Assembly: GCA_029098065.1 (NCBI GenBank)
Contig: JAQXNP010000119.1
Span: 1 to 12,333 of the forward strand
Length of the DNA: 12,333 nt
Direction: 5' to 3'
Origin: Clostridiales bacterium
GTDB taxonomy: Bacteria > Bacillota > Clostridia > Oscillospirales > Oscillospiraceae
The translations under genes and the position numbers were made by a program. Of this stretch, positions 7,660 through 12,333 are shown in pieces. The notes beneath the pieces are model-generated. The model saw only the letters and a list, made by a program, of their open reading frames with translations, did no database searches and was not told the DNA's origin. Position 1 is the stretch's first letter, and every line of letters begins with the position of its first letter.

Positions 7660-8675
7660 TACAGCTCTCTCCCCACACAGGCGGCGATCTGCCGAGCCTT
7701 CCCCATCAGATCCTTGAACTGATCGGGGGTGATGGACTGCTGGCCGTCGCAGAGCGCATGGATGGGATCGTTGTGGACCTCGATAATGAGTCCGTCGGCC
7801 CCGGCCGCGATGGCTGCCAGGCTCAGCCGCTCCACCATCCAAGCCTGGCCGCTGGCGTGGGAGGGATCCACCACCACGGGCAGGTGGGACTGCTGCTTCA
7901 CCGCCAGCACGGCGGACAGATCCAGGGTGTTGCGGGTGAAGCTCTCAAAGGTGCGTACCCCCCGCTCGCAGAGGATCACATTTTCGTTGCCCCCGGCCAG
8001 AATGTACTCGGCGGACATGAGCCACTCCTCGATGGTGGCGGAGAGGCCCCGCTTCAGCAGGATGGGCTTGTTGATCTTGCCCAGACGCTTGAGCAGATCA
8101 AAGTTCTGCATATTGCGGGCGCCCACCTGGATCACATCCACATGCTCCACAAAGTAGTCGATGTCATCCGTGGACATCAGCTCCGTGACCACGGGCAGGC
8201 CGGTGGCCATCCGGGCCTTTTCCAGCAGATCCAGCCCGGTGTAGCCCAGGCCCTGGAAGGAATAGGGGGAAGTCCGCGGCTTGAAGGCGCCGCCCCGGAG
8301 GGCGCAGGCCCCGTCCTCCTTTACCGACCGGGCAATCCCGGTGATCTGCTCCTCGCTCTCCACCGAACAGGGGCCGGCGAAAACGGCCAGCTTCCTGCCG
8401 CCCACCTTCACGCCGGGCGCGATCTCCACCACGGAGTCATCGGGGTGGTACTTCCGGTTGGCCTTCTTATAGGGTTCGCTGACCCGCATGACCCGCTCCA
8501 CACCGGGCAGGGCCTGCATCTTCTCAATATCGATCCCGGCGGCATTTCCCTCAGCGCCCAGGATGGTGGTCTCCGAACCATGGGAGATCATGACGTTGAC
8601 TCCGCCCCGCTCCATCTCCTTGATGGCATTGTTGATCTGTTCCTCGGTGTAGCCCGGCTTCATAATGACGACCAT
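7659..8675 (-). CDS. aroF: 3-deoxy-7-phosphoheptulonate (DAHP) synthase, AroA-I-beta type with ferredoxin-like N-domain
   Basis: Condenses phosphoenolpyruvate and erythrose 4-phosphate to DAHP, the first step of the shikimate pathway. The protein has 338 residues. An N-terminal ferredoxin-like domain (about 1-65) resembles that of the Thermotoga maritima enzyme, where it binds tyrosine for feedback. The barrel follows: FAGPCSVES (99-107, metal-binding Cys103), GGAFKPRTSPY (128-138), QVGARNMQN (183-191), LLKRG (206-210), CERGVRTFES (236-245), VVVDPSHASG (267-276, His273) and EVHNDP (299-304). ATG 8675 has AAGGAG about nine bases upstream, directly after the attenuator terminator. It is the first structural gene of an aroF-tyrA operon. 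The symbol follows common usage in Clostridia; aroG or aroA would mean the same activity. Confidence 0.95.
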   Translation of the reverse strand: MVVIMKPGYTEEQINNAIKEMERGGVNVMISHGSETTILGAEGNAAGIDIEKMQALPGVERVMRVSEPYKKANRKYHPDDSVVEIAPGVKVGGRKLAVFAGPCSVESEEQITGIARSVKEDGACALRGGAFKPRTSPYSFQGLGYTGLDLLEKARMATGLPVVTELMSTDDIDYFVEHVDVIQVGARNMQNFDLLKRLGKINKPILLKRGLSATIEEWLMSAEYILAGGNENVILCERGVRTFESFTRNTLDLSAVLAVKQQSHLPVVVDPSHASGQAWMVERLSLAAIAAGADGLIIEVHNDPIHALCDGQQSITPDQFKDLMGKARQIAACVGREL

Positions 8676-8700
8676 AACATATCTCTCCTTTTTTCATTTG

Positions 8701-8738
8701 AAAACAAAAACGCGGCGGCCCAAATCGGGCTGCCGCGT
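8701..8738 (-). terminator. Attenuator terminator in the aroF-tyrA leader
   Basis: Read on the minus strand, the left arm ACGCGGCAGCCC (8738-8727) pairs with GGGCCGCCGCGT (8721-8710). There is one A-C mismatch and a GATTT loop, and the U-tract TTTTTGTTTT (8710-8701) follows. It lies inside the 5' leader, 35 bases after the leader-peptide stop and 25 bases before the aroF ATG, so it can only work as a conditional terminator. A clean competing antiterminator pairing is not obvious by eye. Confidence 0.85.
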
Positions 8739-8765
8739 CAGATTGGATTGACGGTAAGTCCGGTT

Positions 8766-8819
8766 ATGGGCATCACAAAAGACCGCTATTAAAATAGCGG
8801 TAATAAAAGTAATACCCAT
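8766..8819 (-). promoter_or_regulatory. Leader hairpin covering the Tyr/Phe control codons
   Basis: An inner stem, ACCGCTAT (8801-8794) with ATAGCGGT (8789-8782) and a TTTA loop, sits within an outer 11-bp stem, ATGGGTATTAC (8819-8809) with GTGATGCCCAT (8776-8766, two G-U pairs). The left half of this structure is the Tyr/Phe codon run and the right half holds the leader stop codon. It fits the 1:2 pause hairpin of a classical attenuator. A ribosome held at the Tyr codons would melt it. Confidence 0.65.
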
Positions 8820-8838
8820 GTCCGCGGCTGAACATCAT
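8773..8838 (-). CDS. Tyr/Phe-rich leader peptide of the aroF-tyrA attenuator
   Basis: A 21-codon reading frame (start ATG 8838, second ATG 8835, stop TGA 8775-8773) with AGGTG six bases upstream as ribosome binding site. Codons 9-16 read YYFYYRYF: five Tyr and two Phe in eight codons, with another Phe at codon 3. Such a run of the end-product amino acids, ahead of a terminator in the leader of an aromatic biosynthesis operon, is the hallmark of ribosome-mediated attenuation (as in pheA and trp leaders of enteric bacteria). By inference, low Tyr-tRNA or Phe-tRNA charging stalls the ribosome here and lets transcription continue into aroF-tyrA. The peptide itself need have no function. Confidence 0.82.
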   Translation of the reverse strand: MMFSRGHGYYFYYRYFNSGLL

Positions 8839-8863
8839 CAAGCACACCTGCTTTCTGGGCCAT

Positions 8864-8892
8864 ACTTTAGCACTTTTAGGCGTTAAAGTCAA
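8864..8892 (-). promoter_or_regulatory. Sigma-A promoter of the aroF-tyrA operon
   Basis: On the minus strand, TTGACT (8892-8887, 5/6) and TAAAGT (8869-8864, 4/6) have the ideal 17-base spacing. Transcription would begin at about 8857, giving a leader of about 180 bases and placing the leader-peptide ATG about 20 bases downstream. Its -35 is 12 bases from the -35 of the divergent Rrf2 gene. Confidence 0.7.
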
Positions 8893-8904
8893 GGACTTTT
8901 TTTC

Positions 8905-8932
8905 TTGCAATTGCCGAGAAATATGCTATGAT
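8905..8932 (+). promoter_or_regulatory. Promoter of the Rrf2-type regulator gene
   Basis: TTGCAA (8905-8910, 4/6) and TATGAT (8927-8932, 5/6) are 16 bases apart. The start codon follows 32 bases after the -10. It is back-to-back with the aroF promoter. Confidence 0.6.
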
Positions 8933-8943
8933 TATATATCATA
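8927..8943 (+). promoter_or_regulatory. Candidate operator: inverted repeat over the Rrf2 -10
   Basis: TATGAT (8927-8932) and ATCATA (8938-8943) are perfect inverted repeats around TATAT, and the left half is the -10 hexamer itself. A dimeric regulator bound here would block the promoter, so autoregulation by the Rrf2 protein is the simple guess. AT-rich palindromes do arise by chance in promoter regions. Confidence 0.35.
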
Positions 8944-8964
8944 CTAAAAAGGCGGGATTTCTGT

Positions 8965-9396
8965 ATGAAAATTTCCACCAAGGGCCGCTATGCCCTTCGG
9001 CTGATGCTGGACATCGCCATTCAGGGCCCGGGCCAGCCCGTCCCGCTCCGGGATGTGGCCCAGCGGCAGGGCATTTCCGACAAATATCTGGAGCAGATCG
9101 TCACCCAGCTCAGCCGTGCCGGCCTGGTCCGCAGCGTCCGGGGCGCGGGGGGCGGTTATCTGCTGACCCGAAAGCCGGAACAATATACGGTTGGCGAGAT
9201 CCTGCGGGCTCTGGAAGGCAGTCTGGCACCGGTGGCCTGCGCCGAGGAGGGCTGTACCTGTGAACACATTGACCAGTGCGTCACGGTGGAGGTGTGGACC
9301 CAGATCCGGGAGGCGGTAAACAGCGTAGTGGACGGTATCACTCTGGCCGATCTGGTAAAACGGTACCATGAAAAGTGCCGGGGACAGGACACTTGA
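8965..9396 (+). CDS. Rrf2/IscR-family transcriptional regulator with cysteine cluster
   Basis: DNA-binding regulator of 143 residues, the usual Rrf2 length. The winged helix-turn-helix (about 1-80) starts with the family signature MKISTKGRYALRLMLDIA and continues with LRDVAQRQGISDKYLEQI and a glycine-rich wing RGAGGGYLLTRKP. Glu43 in YLEQ matches the residue that tunes IscR DNA choice. After the linking helix (EILRALEG) come Cys92, Cys97, Cys99 and Cys105, close in spacing to the three [2Fe-2S] ligands of IscR (92, 98, 104), so an Fe-S or redox sensor is likely though the exact ligands are uncertain. No isc/suf or cysteine genes adjoin it, so its regulon is unknown. The start has AAAAGGCGGG upstream. 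Confidence 0.92.
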   Translation: MKISTKGRYALRLMLDIAIQGPGQPVPLRDVAQRQGISDKYLEQIVTQLSRAGLVRSVRGAGGGYLLTRKPEQYTVGEILRALEGSLAPVACAEEGCTCEHIDQCVTVEVWTQIREAVNSVVDGITLADLVKRYHEKCRGQDT

Positions 9397-9430
9397 AAAA
9401 GCGGGCCGGCGATCCAGCCCGCTTTTCCCT
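9397..9430. terminator. Terminator between convergent Rrf2 and spmB genes
   Basis: AAAAGCGGGC (9397-9406) pairs perfectly with GCCCGCTTTT (9417-9426) across a 10-base loop, immediately after the Rrf2 stop. The A/T ends give a short U-tract in each direction. spmB, coming from the other side, stops about 70 bases away (9499), so it may use the same hairpin. Confidence 0.78.
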
Positions 9431-9498
9431 TGGCAGTCCCCTCCGGCCATCGGCGCCCGATCTGTCCGGACCTTTTCCGCCGCATCTGAGACAGCTCC

Positions 9499-10026
9499 CT
9501 ACCCAAAGCAGACCCGCACTGCCCAGGCCGCTGCCAGAAACGCGGCCACATCGGCACAGAGGGCGGCCGGAACGGCATAGCGGGTCTTGTTCACGCCCGC
9601 CGCGCCGAAGTAGACGGCAACGGTGTAAAAGGTCGTTTCCGTGGAGCCCAGCATCACGGCGGCGGTCCGTCCTATGACCGAGTCCGGCCCATAGGTGGAG
9701 ATCAGCTCCGCCCCCACTCCCAAAGCGGCGTTTCCGCTCACCGGCCGCACCATCAGAAGGCCCACCGTCTCCGGGGGGACGCCCAGCCGGGTGAGGACGG
9801 GCGCCAGGGACTGCCCCATGACTTCCAGCACGCCGGAGGCCCGCAGCATATACACCGCCGTCATCAGCCCCACCATGGCGGGGACGATCTTGATGAGGAC
9901 GCCCAGCCCCTCCCCCGCTCCCTGGACCAGCGCGTCGTATACATCCACCCGCCGGGCCATCCCCCACACCGCCACGAAGGCGATGGTCAGCGGCACCACC
10001 ATGTTAAAGAGCAGTTCCAGATTCAT
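9499..10026 (-). CDS. spmB: Spore maturation protein B
   Basis: Membrane protein needed, with SpmA, for full dehydration of the spore core and heat resistance in Bacillus and Clostridium. The pair resembles the two gate halves of nucleoside-transporter-like proteins; the transported substance is unknown. The 175-residue protein has an N-terminal hydrophobic segment (about 5-22) and further helices, with the family motifs LMVRPVSGNAALGVG (91-105) and GSTETTFYTVAVYFG (127-141). The ATG at 10026 overlaps the spmA stop by four bases (ATGA), giving translational coupling; GAGGG lies about a dozen bases upstream. An upstream extension to 10098 would overlap spmA and lacks support. Confidence 0.93.
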   Translation of the reverse strand: MNLELLFNMVVPLTIAFVAVWGMARRVDVYDALVQGAGEGLGVLIKIVPAMVGLMTAVYMLRASGVLEVMGQSLAPVLTRLGVPPETVGLLMVRPVSGNAALGVGAELISTYGPDSVIGRTAAVMLGSTETTFYTVAVYFGAAGVNKTRYAVPAALCADVAAFLAAAWAVRVCFG

Positions 10027-10601
10027 TTTTTCCACACCCTCGAAAAGAGTTTGGCCGCCAGGATCCCCACCGACACTGAGATGGCTGAGGCCAGCCACAC
10101 CGCCGGCAGGATATCAAACGGGGTCCTGCATCCCGCCGCCAGCCGCACGCTGGCCACCGTAGTGGGGATCAGCTGGATGGAGGCCGTGTTGCAAACCACC
10201 AGCATGCACATGCTGTCCGACGCCACCCCCGGCGTCCGTTTGGCCATTCGCTGGGCCGCTCGGATGCCCAGCGGCGTGGCGGCGTTGCCAAGCCCCAGCA
10301 GATTGGCCGATACATTGGCGGAGATGGCGTCCATGGTCTCCCGGTCTCCCTTGAAATCAGGGTAAAGCCGGCACAGCACCGGCCGCAGCAGCCGGGAGAG
10401 CCGGTCGGCCAGGCCCGACCGCTTCATGACCTCCATGACCCCCATCCACAGGCACAGGATTCCCGCCATGGTCAGGCACAGCTGGACCGCTGCCGCCGCA
10501 CCCTCCACCGCGGCGGCGGCCACCGCAGGGCCGTTCCCCGCCAGCAGCCCCCACACCACCGAAACCACTACCATACCGGTCCAGATGACGGACATCGCCA
10601 T
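10023..10601 (-). CDS. spmA: Spore maturation protein A
   Basis: Partner of SpmB in spore core dehydration, an integral membrane protein expected in the developing forespore envelope. It has 192 residues with helices at about 5-22 and 38-56 and more toward the C-terminus (about 164-186). The family signatures are ANVSANLLGLGNAATPLG (95-112) and CNTASIQLIPTTV (137-149). I chose ATG 10601 because AAGGGAG ends eight bases before it; the GTG at 10610 would sit inside that ribosome binding site, and ATG 10595 is the other option. Its presence is the main evidence that the organism forms endospores. Confidence 0.93.
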   Translation of the reverse strand: MAMSVIWTGMVVVSVVWGLLAGNGPAVAAAAVEGAAAAVQLCLTMAGILCLWMGVMEVMKRSGLADRLSRLLRPVLCRLYPDFKGDRETMDAISANVSANLLGLGNAATPLGIRAAQRMAKRTPGVASDSMCMLVVCNTASIQLIPTTVASVRLAAGCRTPFDILPAVWLASAISVSVGILAAKLFSRVWKK

Positions 10602-10627
10602 ACGCCCCACTCCCTTCTTGTCCCTCT

Positions 10628-10656
10628 ACCCTATGCGGATGGAACGAGCGCTATTC
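10628..10656 (-). promoter_or_regulatory. Candidate sigma-E-type promoter of spmAB
   Basis: On the minus strand, GAATAGC (10656-10650) and CATAGGGT (10635-10628) are 14 bases apart, which fits sigma-E promoters of Bacillus in spacing and in the ATA and CATA cores. The other positions match poorly. No good sigma-A pair is seen here, and spmAB of B. subtilis is a sigma-E operon. Suggestive only. Confidence 0.4.
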
Positions 10657-10719
10657 CACCCCCTTTTTTCGACAGTTTTCCTCATTATGGAAAATTTTTA
10701 TTCTTCTTTCCATAAAAAC

Positions 10720-10736
10720 CAACCAGTTTTTGGTTG
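10720..10736. promoter_or_regulatory. Inverted repeat overlapping the abrB-type -35
   Basis: CAACCA (10720-10725) and TGGTTG (10731-10736) are perfect inverted repeats with a five-base centre. The right half runs into the -35 hexamer (10734-10739). A second inverted repeat, ATGGAAA/TTTCCAT, lies at 10687-10713. Either could be an operator in this divergent control region. Confidence 0.3.
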
Positions 10737-10761
10737 ACAAAGTTATACATTATGTTATAAT
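10734..10761 (+). promoter_or_regulatory. Consensus sigma-A promoter of the AbrB-type gene
   Basis: Perfect TTGACA (10734-10739) and perfect TATAAT (10756-10761) with 16-base spacing, 54 bases before the start codon. It is the strongest promoter in the window, so the unregulated gene would be highly expressed. Confidence 0.9.
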
Positions 10762-10815
10762 CCAGTCGTGAAACATCTGGAACCAAAAGACAGATTGAAG
10801 AAAGGGAGTCACACT

Positions 10816-11058
10816 ATGAAATCGACTGGCATCGTGAGAAAAGTGGATGAACTGGGCCGGATCGTCCTTCCCATTGAGCTTCGCCGCACCCTGGATATCG
10901 AAGAAAAGGATTCCATGGAGATCTATGTGGATGGATCCTCCATCGTCCTGCGCAAGTACCAGCCTTCCTGCGTGTTTTGCGATGACGCCGCTGACGTGGT
11001 GTCCTTCAAGGGTAAAATGGTCTGCAAGAACTGCCTGAAGGCCCTCGTTGAACTTTGA
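10816..11058 (+). CDS. AbrB-family transition-state-type regulator with Cys4 C-terminal motif
   Basis: DNA-binding protein of 80 residues. The N-terminal swapped-hairpin AbrB domain (about 1-48) reads STGIVRKVDELGRIVLPIEL and continues with DIEEKDSMEIYVDG; it is closest to AbrB/SpoVT of spore formers, which repress growth-phase or sporulation genes as dimers or tetramers. The tail has Cys52-x2-Cys55 and Cys70-x2-Cys73 (CVFC ... CKNC), a zinc-ribbon-like pair not found in the C-terminal domain of Bacillus AbrB. The ATG at 10816 has AAAGGGAG seven bases upstream; an earlier in-frame ATG (10768) sits only six bases past the -10 and lacks such a site. The gene is monocistronic, flanked by its own promoter and terminator, and divergent from spmAB. 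Confidence 0.9.
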   Translation: MKSTGIVRKVDELGRIVLPIELRRTLDIEEKDSMEIYVDGSSIVLRKYQPSCVFCDDAADVVSFKGKMVCKNCLKALVEL

Positions 11059-11066
11059 AGTGAACG

Positions 11067-11112
11067 AAAAAGGTCCGGACGCTTTGACAGCTGTCCGGGC
11101 CTTTTTGTTTTG
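11067..11112 (+). terminator. Rho-independent terminator after the AbrB-type gene
   Basis: A 14-bp stem, AAAAAGGTCCGGAC (11067-11080) with GTCCGGGCCTTTTT (11093-11106), one G-U pair and a 12-base loop, followed by GTTTTG. It starts eight bases after the stop codon. On the minus strand the A/T end could also end rsmI transcripts, which have no other clear terminator. Confidence 0.9.
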
Positions 11113-11202
11113 TTACAGAACATTACAAATAGTAATTAAATTCGCCTGATTTCGAGCCGGTTCGTCCCCCATCTTCCTGTTCACCGGATAAACCGCTTTT
11201 GT

Positions 11203-12075
11203 TCAGTCAGTGAACTTTCTCCGGGCGTCCGTTTCATCTTCTGATCCGCCGGACAGCGCGGCGGAATAGAGGGCGTTCCGGGACAGCCCCAGCTCTTTGG
11301 CCGCCTGTTTCGCCGCGTCCTTCAGGGAGAGTCCCTCCCCCCGCAGCTGTGCTACCCGGGCCAGTCCGGCCTCCTCCGTGACCGCGGGACGCTCCTCCTC
11401 CGGCGCTCCCTCCACCACCAGGACAAACTCTCCCCGGGGCGCCTCCGTCTGAAACCGCTCCGCCGCTTCCCCCAGGGTGGTGCGGATGATCTCCTCGTGG
11501 AGCTTGGTCAGCTCCCGGCAGAGGGCCGCTCTCCGCGTTCCGCCGAAATTTTCCGCCAGATCCCCGAGGGTGACGGCGAGCTTGTGGGGCGCCTCGTAGA
11601 AAATCATGGTCCGCCGTTCGCCCCTCAGCTCCTGCAGCCGGGCGCGGCGGTTTTTCCTGTTCATGGGCAGAAATCCCTCGAAGGTAAACCGGGCCGTGGG
11701 CAGCCCCGATGCCGACAGGGCTGTGACCAGGGCGCAAGGTCCGGGAATGGCTGTCACGGTCACCCCATTCTGCGCGCACAGAGCCACCAGGTCCTCCCCG
11801 GGATCGCTGACGGCGGGGGTGCCCGCGTCGGTGACCAGCGCTCCGTTTTCCCCCGCCAGCAGACGGGACAGCACCTGCCGGCCCGCCTCCTCCGTGTTGT
11901 GACGGTAGTAGCTCATCAGCGGCTTCTTCAGCCCCAGATGATTGAGGAGCTTCAGCGTCACCCGGGTGTCCTCCGCGGCGATAAAGTCCACTTCCTCCAG
12001 CGTTTCCGCCATCCGGCGGGAGATATCCCCCAGGTTTCCGATGGGGGTGGGCACCAGATATAATATTCCGGCCAC
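11203..12075 (-). CDS. rsmI: 16S rRNA 2'-O-ribose C1402 methyltransferase
   Basis: Uses S-adenosylmethionine to methylate the ribose of C1402 in the 16S rRNA decoding centre. The 290-residue protein belongs to the tetrapyrrole-methylase fold. Motifs in order: LVPTPIGNLGDIS (7-19), AAEDTRVT (33-40), VTDAGTPAVSDPG (81-93), IPGPCALVTALSASG (110-124), FEGFLP (132-137), FYEAPHK (159-165), CRELTKLHEE (186-195) and GEFVLVVEG (215-223). A C-terminal helical tail of about 55 residues follows. GTG at 12075 is chosen because AGGAGG lies eight bases upstream, inside the end of the preceding gene, and translation starts right at VAGILYLVPTPIGNLG. It is three bases after the stop of the upstream tRNA methyltransferase gene, and this pairing is frequent in Firmicutes. 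The 97 bases between this gene and the abrB terminator show nothing further. Confidence 0.96.
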   Translation of the reverse strand: MAGILYLVPTPIGNLGDISRRMAETLEEVDFIAAEDTRVTLKLLNHLGLKKPLMSYYRHNTEEAGRQVLSRLLAGENGALVTDAGTPAVSDPGEDLVALCAQNGVTVTAIPGPCALVTALSASGLPTARFTFEGFLPMNRKNRRARLQELRGERRTMIFYEAPHKLAVTLGDLAENFGGTRRAALCRELTKLHEEIIRTTLGEAAERFQTEAPRGEFVLVVEGAPEEERPAVTEEAGLARVAQLRGEGLSLKDAAKQAAKELGLSRNALYSAALSGGSEDETDARRKFTD

Positions 12076-12078
12076 GGC

Positions 12079-12333
12079 TCACGCCTCCTCTTCTAAAAAC
12101 CGGACAGGCAGGACAGAAAGGCCCGGCCGTCCTCCTTTGATCCCCTCCGCCAGCACGGCGCAGGGCGGGGTGTCCCGGCGGTGCTGCACCAGCTGGAGCC
12201 GCTTGGGCTCCACGCCCTTCCCTGCCATGGCCGCCAGCAGCTCCGGCAGCCGGGCCGGGTCGTAAACCACCGCCAACCGTCCTTTGCTCCGCAGGGCGCC
12301 CGCCGCCGCCCCGCACAGCTCGGGCAGCGTGCA
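12079..12333 (-). CDS. tRNA1(Val) adenine-37 N6-methyltransferase-like protein, C-terminal part (5' end outside window)
   Basis: The last 84 residues of a minus-strand gene that runs off the right edge. The visible part reads LRSKGRLAVVYDPARLPELL, then VEPKRLQLVQHR and LAEGIKGGRPGLSVLP, which matches the C-terminal end of YfiC/TrmN6-type SAM methyltransferases (the common form is ...VHP...LVEGRKGGRPGLKVLPPL). Those enzymes modify A37 of tRNA1(Val). The catalytic NPPY motif and SAM-binding loop lie outside the window, so the call rests on the tail and on the position just before rsmI, a frequent Firmicutes order. Its TGA (12081-12079) is three bases ahead of the rsmI start. Confidence 0.8.
   Translation of the reverse strand, partial: CTLPELCGAAAGALRSKGRLAVVYDPARLPELLAAMAGKGVEPKRLQLVQHRRDTPPCAVLAEGIKGGRPGLSVLPVRFLEEEA

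Noticed and set aside
7758..8792. A 344-codon open frame antisense to the DAHP synthase gene
   Set aside because: It mirrors the aroF codons, and its end crosses the aroF leader and attenuator. The translation has no recognisable domain.
8694..8819. An alternative 41-codon minus-strand frame in the aroF leader beginning MGITFITAIL
   Set aside because: It has no Shine-Dalgarno site and runs through the terminator hairpin and U-tract. The overlapping Tyr/Phe-rich frame has a ribosome binding site and stops before the terminator.
8676..8860. T-box riboswitch or other metabolite riboswitch in the aroF leader
   Set aside because: No T-box consensus (AGGGTGGNACCGCG-like) and no specifier-loop layout. 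The structure is explained by a leader peptide and attenuator.
8819..8887. A short + strand frame (MSAAEHHQAHLL...) opposite the leader peptide
   Set aside because: There is no ribosome binding site and no + strand promoter in place; it is simply the complement of the leader.
11234..12316. A 360-codon open frame on the minus strand in another frame of rsmI and the upstream gene
   Set aside because: The translation is low-complexity Gly/Ala/Arg/Pro, typical of a shifted frame in G+C-rich DNA, whereas rsmI is complete in its own frame.
1..12333. Signs of a defence island, prophage, insertion sequence, CRISPR array or toxin-antitoxin system
   Set aside because: No transposase, integrase, phage or nuclease motifs, direct-repeat array or terminal inverted repeats were seen. 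The AbrB-type gene could suggest an antitoxin, but no toxin gene adjoins it and it has its own terminator.

Overview
The window looks like a chromosomal segment of a high-GC, endospore-forming member of the Clostridia, most likely the Oscillospiraceae (Flavonifractor/Lawsonibacter/Oscillibacter-like). The evidence is the G+C-rich coding sequence, Gram-positive-style Shine-Dalgarno sites (AAGGAGG, AAGGGAG), rho-independent terminators behind most transcription units, and the spore maturation pair spmA-spmB. The genus is an inference from style, not from a marker gene. No mobile element, CRISPR array, rRNA or tRNA gene is visible, and no gap between genes exceeds 300 bases.

Layout. (1) The 3' part of argS (arginyl-tRNA synthetase) on the + strand, with a terminator. 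(2) A membrane glycosyltransferase family 2 gene, +, with a terminator it shares with the next, convergent unit. (3) A minus-strand three-gene ABC importer operon of the nitrate/sulfonate/taurine type: lipoprotein binding protein, permease, short ATPase. It has a good sigma-A promoter at 5206-5234. (4) Divergent from it, a 96-residue protein of unknown function with a strong ribosome binding site, then a LytR-CpsA-Psr (LCP) wall-polymer ligase gene. (5) A minus-strand aromatic amino acid operon, DAHP synthase (aroF) then prephenate dehydrogenase (tyrA), coupled by a 1-base stop/start overlap. (6) Divergent from it, an Rrf2/IscR-type regulator. (7) A minus-strand spmA-spmB operon. (8) Divergent from it, a small AbrB-type regulator with a Cys4 zinc-ribbon-like tail and a consensus promoter. 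(9) A minus-strand pair at the right edge: the 3' end of a tRNA1(Val) A37 methyltransferase-like gene followed by rsmI.

The most notable element is in the roughly 180-base 5' leader of aroF-tyrA. It holds a 21-codon reading frame with its own Shine-Dalgarno site and a run of Tyr/Phe codons (YYFYYRYF). That run lies inside a long hairpin, and a rho-independent terminator follows just before the aroF ribosome binding site. This is the classic arrangement of ribosome-mediated transcription attenuation, here apparently sensing Tyr-tRNA and Phe-tRNA charging to control entry into the shikimate pathway and the tyrosine branch.

The rest is mostly core cell machinery: translation (argS, rsmI, trmN6-like), envelope (GT2, LCP), sporulation (spmAB) and small regulators. 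I see no defence system, secretion system or biosynthetic cluster that would count as a large new system.
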